DNA from: Porphyromonadaceae bacterium UBA7087
Lineage (GTDB): Bacteria > Bacteroidota > Bacteroidia > Bacteroidales > Muribaculaceae
Direction of reading: 5' to 3'
DNA: 5,875 nt
NCBI GenBank assembly: GCA_002493515.1
Contig: DKYZ01000130.1
Coordinates: 1-5,875, forward strand
Shown here: piece by piece, positions 1 to 5,600 of the stretch
Position numbering within the stretch: the first letter of the stretch is position 1
Layout of the letters: every line of letters starts with the position of its first letter
Notes under the pieces: model-generated
Database searches by the model: none
What the model saw: only the letters and a program-made list of their open reading frames with translations
Told to the model about the DNA's origin: nothing
Translations under genes and position numbers: made by a program

Positions 1-30
1 CAAGATTTTTCAGGACTAGACATAATAACG

Positions 31-59
31 GTGGTGCAACTTTTCAAATTTTGCACCAC
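31..59. repeat. Perfect 9-bp inverted repeat (hairpin) in AT-rich intergenic DNA
   Basis: The arms GTGGTGCAA (31-39) and TTGCACCAC (51-59) are exact reverse complements around an 11-base A/T-rich loop. Neither strand has a strong T-run directly after the stem, so this is not a convincing intrinsic terminator. It could be the 3' end structure of a gene lying left of the window, an operator, or a dispersed palindromic repeat. The sequence alone does not decide between these. Confidence 0.5.
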
Positions 60-195
60 AAAAATGCAAAAGAGGCTCAAATTAATACCAACACACATTC
101 AACGATAATTCATAACTATCTGTTTTATTGGATTTTAGATAAATACACTTTGAATATATATTTAATTTCTTAACTCCCCATGGGAACACTCCACC
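60..195. other. AT-rich intergenic stretch with no recognisable gene
   Basis: This stretch is AT-rich and carries no credible coding region. The only short ATG-led frame on the + strand (starting at 64) has 14 codons. The Bacteroidota sigma-ABfr consensus is a -33 TTTG and a -7 TAnnTTTG about 19-21 bases apart. The only TTTG here on the + strand is at 149-152, within TACACTTTG, which has one base too many between TA and TTTG. The nearest upstream TTG (128-130) is too close. A promoter for the MNT gene probably lies in this stretch but cannot be placed. Confidence 0.4.
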
Positions 196-240
196 AAAAC
201 CTCAACATCCTGTCATTCAGCCTGTTGAGGTTTTTAATTT
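196..240 (+). terminator. Intrinsic terminator-like hairpin just upstream of the MNT gene
   Basis: An 11-bp perfect stem pairs AAAACCTCAAC (196-206) with GTTGAGGTTTT (224-234), with a 17-base loop that can form a small inner CTG/CAG stem. The stem runs straight into TTTTTAATTT on the + strand, the hallmark of a rho-independent terminator. No gene ends inside the window to the left, so it may terminate a transcript entering from outside. It ends about nine bases before the MNT start codon at 250, so it could also act as an attenuator or a structured 5' leader for that gene if the promoter lies upstream. Confidence 0.7.
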
Positions 241-249
241 CATAATTTG

Positions 250-597
250 ATGCGAAGACCACATATCGTCAGAAAAATACAGAAGGCTCTTGAAATGACG
301 GTTCCCAGCGCCACCGTAATCCTATATGGCAGCGAGGCCCGGGGCGACGCCAGACAGGACAGCGACATCGACCTGCTTATTCTTCTTGAAGGAGACTCGG
401 AACGAGTCTCTCTACAAGAGGAAGACCGCATCACGACCCCCCTCTTCAATATAGAGCTTGAGACGGGAACCTTAATCAGTCCACGAGTGTTGATGAGACA
501 CCAATGGGAAAACCGGCCGTTCAAGACTCCCTATTATGTGAATGTGATGAATGAGGGGGTCCGTCTGCTCCCTGTCTCTGAATATAAATACGATTGA
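250..597 (+). CDS. MNT-domain nucleotidyltransferase (HEPN/MNT antitoxin type)
   Basis: This small 115-residue protein belongs to the minimal nucleotidyltransferase (MNT, polymerase beta-like) superfamily. Seen in the sequence: the catalytic signature GS-x10-DxD, with G27-S28 in YGSEARGD and D39-I40-D41 in DSDIDLLI. A later acidic strand, IELETG (68-73), may supply the third metal-binding carboxylate. In the family, MntA-type proteins neutralise a HEPN ribonuclease toxin (HepT), in characterised cases by transferring AMP to a tyrosine of the toxin; others are orphan transferases. The ATG at 250 is preferred over the TTG at 247, which would add only one residue. No Shine-Dalgarno site is seen, as is usual in Bacteroidota. 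A terminator-like hairpin lies just upstream, and a short frame resembling a degraded HEPN partner follows two bases after the stop. Length is normal for the family and the catalytic residues are intact, so it may be active without its toxin. The family call is firm; the biological role is inferred. Confidence 0.88.
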   Translation: MRRPHIVRKIQKALEMTVPSATVILYGSEARGDARQDSDIDLLILLEGDSERVSLQEEDRITTPLFNIELETGTLISPRVLMRHQWENRPFKTPYYVNVMNEGVRLLPVSEYKYD

Positions 598-599
598 CC

Positions 600-692
600 A
601 TGACCGACAAAATCTCCGACAACGACCGAAAGGTACAGCCAGAGGCCAAAAACTTCGTAGACACCGCGGCCGCACTCATCAATAACGGTTGA
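600..692 (+). pseudogene. Probable remnant of a HEPN-domain toxin gene (N-terminal part)
   Basis: A 30-codon ATG-led frame begins two bases after the MNT stop, the usual spacing of an MNT/HEPN operon. Its start (MTDKISDNDRK) and end (AKNFVDTAAALINNG) resemble the beginning of bacterial HEPN partners, which typically run M-T-x-x-L-x-x-x-D-R, then a helix with A-x-x-T-L-x-x-A-x-x-L, then NG-Y-W-N-x-A-V-N-R-L-Y-Y. The frame hits TGA at 690 just after the NG, where the aromatic W/N segment would follow. The next bases still read NPFLQVNAI in the same frame, reminiscent of the conserved V-N-R-L. The first helix seems shortened by several residues. The catalytic R-x4-6-H region, later in HEPN proteins, is absent. 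Full family members have about 120-140 residues, so most of the gene is missing. The resemblance is from memory of the family and is not aligned. The alternative is an unrelated small protein. Confidence 0.45.
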
Positions 693-725
693 AATCCATT
701 TCTGCAAGTCAACGCTATCAGAACA

Positions 726-772
726 AAGAGGCGGATTCCATTGACCGGCAACGGTCGCGGAATCTGCCTCTT
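726..772. terminator. Composite hairpin with GCAA tetraloop between convergent genes
   Basis: The outer arms are AAGAGGCGGATTCC (726-739) and GGAATCTGCCTCTT (759-772), pairing over 14 positions with a single non-Watson-Crick pair (G-T or A-C depending on strand). Inside it, GACCG (743-747) and CGGTC (752-756) pair perfectly around GCAA, a GNRA tetraloop on the + strand. The element lies between the rightward MNT unit and the leftward adhesin operon, which suggests a bidirectional terminator. On the minus strand the stem runs into CTCTTTGTTCT, a moderate T-rich tail; the + strand tail is poorer. It could also be a dispersed structured repeat. Confidence 0.55.
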
Positions 773-794
773 GCTCATTACTCAGTGATACACC

Positions 795-885
795 GTCAAA
801 CGTTAATCACTAATAGTTTATCGTTTATCGCTTATAGTTAATCACTTATAGTTAATCACTTATAGTTAATCACTTATCGTTTGAC
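795..885. repeat. 8-bp inverted repeat bracketing the tandem array
   Basis: GTCAAACG at 795-802 is the exact reverse complement of CGTTTGAC at 878-885; allowing one mismatch the match extends to 12 positions (795-806 against 874-885). The right arm encodes the last three residues of the Omp28-related protein (V-K-R) and its stop. The left arm therefore reads V-K-R-stop on the opposite strand. The arms enclose the heptamer array. The match could be chance or a remnant of an inverted duplication of the gene end. Confidence 0.4.
801..877. repeat. Tandem 14-bp repeat array made of two 7-bp half units
   Basis: Three identical copies of CTTATAGTTAATCA sit head to tail at 831-844, 845-858 and 859-872, followed by a partial CTTAT at 873-877. 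To the left are degenerate pieces: TTAATCA at 803-809, a diverged 14-mer at 810-823 with 11 of 14 matches, and a lone heptamer TTTATCG at 824-830. The period is therefore 7, with alternating CTTATAG-like and TTAATCA-like heptamers. On the minus strand the array begins exactly at the stop codon (874-876) of the Omp28-related gene and forms its 3' untranslated region. The exact copies suggest slippage or recent expansion. Function is unknown. Confidence 0.85.
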
Positions 886-2649
886 TACAACTTTCTCGCT
901 CACGCCTCCCTGACGGCGTACATAGATGCCGGGAACAAGGCTGTCTGCCGATACCTTCACGCCGGAGAGCGTGTAATACTCGGCCTCGCCATCCTCGACA
1001 GCAACACTGCCGACGCCTGTGGTCACGAAATCCGCGTAACGGACGCCAAAAGTATTCTCCACCTCGCAGTCAAGAGGGTTCGACTCATTGTAGTTGCCGA
1101 CCGTGGCAACAACCTGGAGATTCTCGCGGTTCCAGTTTGACCGGACCTCGAACTCACATTCATAGGAATAATTATCGCCTACAAACTCCACAGGCTCACC
1201 CCAGGCGCTGTTGACGGCGCGACCTACATGCTGATGCATGAAATCCGTGCCGCCTCCGGCCTGGTTCCTCGGCTTGACCTCATCCTCGAGAAGGAACACC
1301 GTAAGCATGGGATTGTCGCAAAGCACATCCTTCGACTTCGCCCCATCCACCTTAACCACAAGATGGTCAGGATTATCCTCGTCGACCAACACCCTGACAT
1401 TTACCGATACGAAAGCCGGACGGCTAAGGGCACTACGCCATTTCGACTCCATCTCATTCGATGAAGATGGGCACCAGGCCGCAGAATTATCTCCAACAAC
1501 CAGACGGTCTACCGCCATCGCAGGAGCATACGTGTTTCCATTGTAAAGCACTGTATACTCTTCATCAAACGAAGATGTCAGCCAGTCGGGATAATAGCCG
1601 GAATGGTGGCATACAACCAGAACATTATCCTTGAACTCATCTTTCTCCAAGGCATCATGCATATATCCGGCCACGCGCGGACAATTGACACACTGCTCGG
1701 AGGTGAACTCCTCCACAAATATGCGACGCGTGAAGTCGCGCTGCACGATTCCGAACGTCCGTGTCATGCTGTTGTCGCTCATATCCTCGTCAGCTCCCTC
1801 GTTGATGCCGTCAATCACCACGGTTACCTCACCGTGGCCATCGCCGATCTCGGTTATGCCAAGCGGAAGCGTTACCTCGAAGTCGCCGGATGTGTTGTAG
1901 GGAAGCTCGCAGTCCACATGCACCGTGCCCCTGCGCTCTCCGTTTACTTCTGAAGAGACATCGAATCCGGTCACTGTCAACGTAGCCATGTTCTTCACCG
2001 TGCCACTCACCTTCATGATGCCACGGTCGATGATATATGTCGGCTCTACCTCCAGGCTCTGCAGCGACAGGTTGACTTTTGACAGCTTTTCGCCGCGCAT
2101 ACGACCCTCGATACAGATGGTGCCCTCCCCACTGCGGTCTTCCCAGTCGCCCTCACCGAACTTCACGAAGAAGGCGTTGGGAGCGGGCGTGTCGATTGCC
2201 GCAACACCGAAGGCGGAACCCTTCTGATGGAAACTGTAGCCTATATAGACGCCCTGCTCAGGAGCATCGGGTATTGTCCAGGCCTGCATGAAATCCACAT
2301 TGTTCCACCCCTTCACGATTTTCGGGTCGGTGCTTGTCGTTATCGTGGCCTCGGCGAGGTTCTCGCCGTCAAGGTCATGGCGAAGCCAGACCGTCAGCTC
2401 ATCTATATTGAGCTTGGACGCCAGACCGGCATTTACACCCACCAGCTCATTTCCGGAATATGTGGAAAGCATACCGGGAGTGATGTAAATCGCTCCCGAA
2501 ACCCATTTGTCGGCCTCACCGTAGGAGATGTCACCCTTTGTCGGAAGCTGACCGGCACAGTAACCTAAGGTCATGTCGGAGACCTCGGCCGAGGCGTGTC
2601 CGGCCATGAAGGCCAGACACGCTGCTAATATCACATTTACACTTCTCAT
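874..2649 (-). CDS. Omp28-related exported protein with thioredoxin-like domain and T9SS-type C-terminal signal
   Basis: The protein has 591 residues. Residues 1-21 form a Sec signal peptide (hydrophobic core, then HASA before E22). Residues 22-185 are a beta-rich region containing YIGYSF. Residues 190-300 look like an Ig/CARDB-type sandwich. Residues 308-415 resemble a thioredoxin-fold domain: FVEEFTSEQCVNCP places a CxxC at C320 and C323, and YAPAMAVD supplies a candidate cis-proline at P376. This EEFT..xCxNCP pattern is typical of Omp28-related proteins of Bacteroidota. Residues 410-540 are a further beta region. Residues 545-591 (YYTLSGVKV, PGIYVRR, KVVVKR) look like a T9SS sorting tail, so the product is probably surface-attached or secreted. 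The ATG overlaps the stop of the upstream adhesin gene as ATGA, so translation is likely coupled and expression shared. The CxxC suggests redox activity, but many family members are known only as surface proteins. A tandem repeat begins at its stop codon. Family confidence is good; the molecular function is unknown. Confidence 0.85.
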   Translation of the reverse strand: MRSVNVILAACLAFMAGHASAEVSDMTLGYCAGQLPTKGDISYGEADKWVSGAIYITPGMLSTYSGNELVGVNAGLASKLNIDELTVWLRHDLDGENLAEATITTSTDPKIVKGWNNVDFMQAWTIPDAPEQGVYIGYSFHQKGSAFGVAAIDTPAPNAFFVKFGEGDWEDRSGEGTICIEGRMRGEKLSKVNLSLQSLEVEPTYIIDRGIMKVSGTVKNMATLTVTGFDVSSEVNGERRGTVHVDCELPYNTSGDFEVTLPLGITEIGDGHGEVTVVIDGINEGADEDMSDNSMTRTFGIVQRDFTRRIFVEEFTSEQCVNCPRVAGYMHDALEKDEFKDNVLVVCHHSGYYPDWLTSSFDEEYTVLYNGNTYAPAMAVDRLVVGDNSAAWCPSSSNEMESKWRSALSRPAFVSVNVRVLVDEDNPDHLVVKVDGAKSKDVLCDNPMLTVFLLEDEVKPRNQAGGGTDFMHQHVGRAVNSAWGEPVEFVGDNYSYECEFEVRSNWNRENLQVVATVGNYNESNPLDCEVENTFGVRYADFVTTGVGSVAVEDGEAEYYTLSGVKVSADSLVPGIYVRRQGGVSEKVVVKR

Positions 2650-5600
2650 CTCTTCACAAATATCTTGGAGGTCTTGACTGTGCCGTCAGCATAAGTGATA
2701 CGGACAATGTTTACACCCTCGCCGAGACCCTGGAGACGGATACCGTTGATGTCGAATATCTCTGTAGAAACGGCCTCGCCTCTGTCGGACATGACTTCAT
2801 TCACGCCGGTCCATCTGCTCATGTCGAATACAAAGATGTCATCGAGTCGAAGTATAAATTGACCATCGCAGTCATGATGACGGAATACTACCTGTACTTC
2901 CTTGCCGGCGAACTCTTTCAGATCCAATGTGTTCTCAACCCAGCCGGCTTCACCACCTATTGGTATTGTTTGAGAGAAAACAGGCTCAAGAGTTTCAATA
3001 TTTTTTACATCTTCAATCTGCTCTGGAGTGGCTATATACACACTGTAGTTCTCAGCATAACGCTCGTCATTAAAACCAGCGGCATACCACTGAAGCATCG
3101 CACCATCCTCTGGAATCGTGATTACAGGTGAGAACAGCCAATTGTCGGGAACAACCGCTCCTACTTCGTAGGTAAAGGAGTTTGATCCGAAACAGTCCCT
3201 GCCGGTATGGCAATACTCAGGACGATCCCCCCACAGGTTGTAACCAAGATTCCAACAGTAGCCGTCACCGTCGGCGTCATAGAAACTCCAGCCCTGGGCC
3301 TCGTCCTCGACGTCGCCGCAAAGGATGATACCCTCCATCGGCTTGGTCTCGCCGTGGCAGCTGATTACCACGTCTCCGGCGTTGGTCTTGAATACCACAT
3401 CACCTGTGAAATCACCCTCCTCTTCAGGGAAGAACCATATGCCTACCTCGATTGTTTTGTTGAACTGAGCCATGGCGCCTCCGCCCTCAGGTATCACGCA
3501 ATAGAACGGTGCGTTCGACTCCTCTCCGACAACCTCCAGAGTCGCGCTGCCGGTGTTTTTCAATTTCAGAGTGGCCGTGGTGTAACGGTTGTTGCCCACA
3601 TATGTCGGCTCGAACTCAACGGACTGTGTCAATGCCTCCACTCCATGCTCCGGGAAGTCAACCACATGAATCTTGAAGTTGGAAATCTCGAGACGGTCTT
3701 TCTCGCTGATCTTGCCGTCGCCGTTCTTAATATAGTTGAATCTGAAGAAATGGTCTCCTGGTACACATGTCAGTTTCTCTTTCCAGGAATCATCACCAAA
3801 CTGAGTGTCACTTCCGCATGCAGTGTCTCCATAAGCCTGGTTGCTGCCTGAATCCATGGGATGCATATACTCGAAATACCCATAGTCGCCTATCCAGTAA
3901 TATTCCGGATCTGAAGACTCTCCATAACAATGGCCATCCCAGCTGATATAGGCAGCCTTACCCTCGGGCACAGTGAAGTTTATCTTGACCCACGACTGAG
4001 TAGCGACATCGTCTGCCTCGCCGGAGTTGGAGTTATAGGCAACGCCATTCTCCATCACGAAGGGATACTGCTCGTTGGTGTCGAAGGATGTCACATATTC
4101 AAGACCCTCTGTCACGAGCGGCTTGAAATCCGCCATGCGGCGAACGAGAGCCTTCACCTTGGCTGTCACATCGCCTGCGCTTGTGCTGATTGTCAGATTG
4201 CCCTCATACTCACCCTCCTCCTTGGCGGTAAGGGTAACAGGAATCTCGATTGTCTCGAGAAGACCGGCAACGGTATTGGGCACAGATGCCTCAACGGCCG
4301 GGTTGTCGCTCTTGACAGTGGAGATTGACAGCGGCTGGGTGCCTCTGTTGCGAACCACGATATTGCCGTAGCCCTGAATGCCATTGTCGTCGCGGATCAT
4401 GAAGTTGCCGAGGTCTACCTCAGGAGTCTCAATGGCAACCTTTGATGCATCGGCCAGAGTGTTGACCAACTCCAGATCATATACATAGAGGCCGTTCTTC
4501 TCATCGCCGGTATATTGATAACCGTCATACTGGAAACGGACCACATGTTCACCAGGAGCAAACTCTATCGTCCTTGAGATGTCGGCAGTGCCCGTCTCAG
4601 AAAGCCACGCGGTGTCAAGGTTGTCAACATATACTCCTCCGGCATTATTATACCAGTAATTATTGTTGGTGGTAAAAGCTTTCCAGGAGAGTGTGCCTAT
4701 GTTGCCTTCCGGTACGGTAAATGTGGCCGTAAGCTTCGATGAGCCGTATTGTCCGTTGGTTGTGGAACGGGCTACACGCTGACCCTCCACCTCTGTCATC
4801 TCGAAGGGGAACTCTATATTGGTGGTGAATTTGAAATCACCCGCCTTTACAATCTCAGAATAGTCGGGGTAAGGTATCACCTCACCAAACATGAGCATAT
4901 CAAGAGGCAGAGGATTCTCCTTGTTACCCTCATAAACGATGGAGGCAAGACCTTCATACGCGCCGGGATTGGCGGTATTGAGTGTCAATGTGTATTCCAG
5001 ACTGCTCCTGGCGTCTATGACACCGGCCTGCGGGGTCGCGGAGAATGCATTATCGTCAGCCTCGACCTCTACGGCATAATCCACGTCGACACCGCTGACG
5101 TTGAAGACAGTCACTGTCTTATCGACAGGGGTGTTCGGATATGTCTGCCCGAAATCGAAGGAGTTGTTGAAGGCGATAAGCTTCGGCTCGTCGCCGGGAA
5201 GGGCTGCATAGAAGTTGCGGTACATCGTCTGGAAGCCCATTATGCCCCCGTACCAGTCATACCAGAGGCCGATGCCGAAATTCATCTCCGTAGTGATCGA
5301 TTCAAAATCGCCCACCACATTAAACACGAGTTCCTCGGCCGGGGCAAGCTGGCCGTCGGCGTTCACAACTCCCGACATCAGCACCGCCTGAGACTCTCCT
5401 ACGAGTCCGCATATCGTAGCTGACTCCAGGTCTGCCGTCAGCGTGGGGATTGTGATGGTGTGTGCCTCGGCGTCATACGTACCCGTGACATCATAATCCA
5501 CCCCCACTGCCCATTCGGTCGACTGGGCGGCCAGGTTGAAGAAGTTGCTGATGGTAACCTTGTCGCCGTCCACTTTAAGACCTATGTCATAAGTGGTGGT

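Noticed and set aside
64..108. 14-codon ATG frame as a leader peptide
   Set aside because: It is too short, shows no regulatory-codon pattern, and has no downstream attenuator arrangement linked to it.
128..152. TTG...TACACTTTG as a Bacteroidota promoter for the MNT gene
   Set aside because: There is one extra base between TA and TTTG, and the spacing between the two elements is about 13 rather than 19-21 bases.
242..249. ATAATTTG just before the MNT ATG as a -7 element
   Set aside because: It only partly fits TAnnTTTG, has no -33 element at the right distance, and would place the transcript start inside the coding region.
521..778. Leftward 85-codon frame across the MNT end and the hairpin
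   Set aside because: It overlaps the conserved MNT C-terminus and the structured hairpin, and has no recognisable motif.
801..877. CRISPR array
   Set aside because: The repeats are contiguous 14-mers with no spacers and no cas genes nearby.
3207..3851. 214-codon open frame on the + strand opposite the adhesin
   Set aside because: It lies wholly antisense to a strongly supported coding region, and its translation shows no recognisable domain; it is a shadow of codon bias in the real gene.
4749..5423. 224-codon open frame on the + strand opposite the adhesin
   Set aside because: It is also antisense to the adhesin, with no initiation context or family resemblance.
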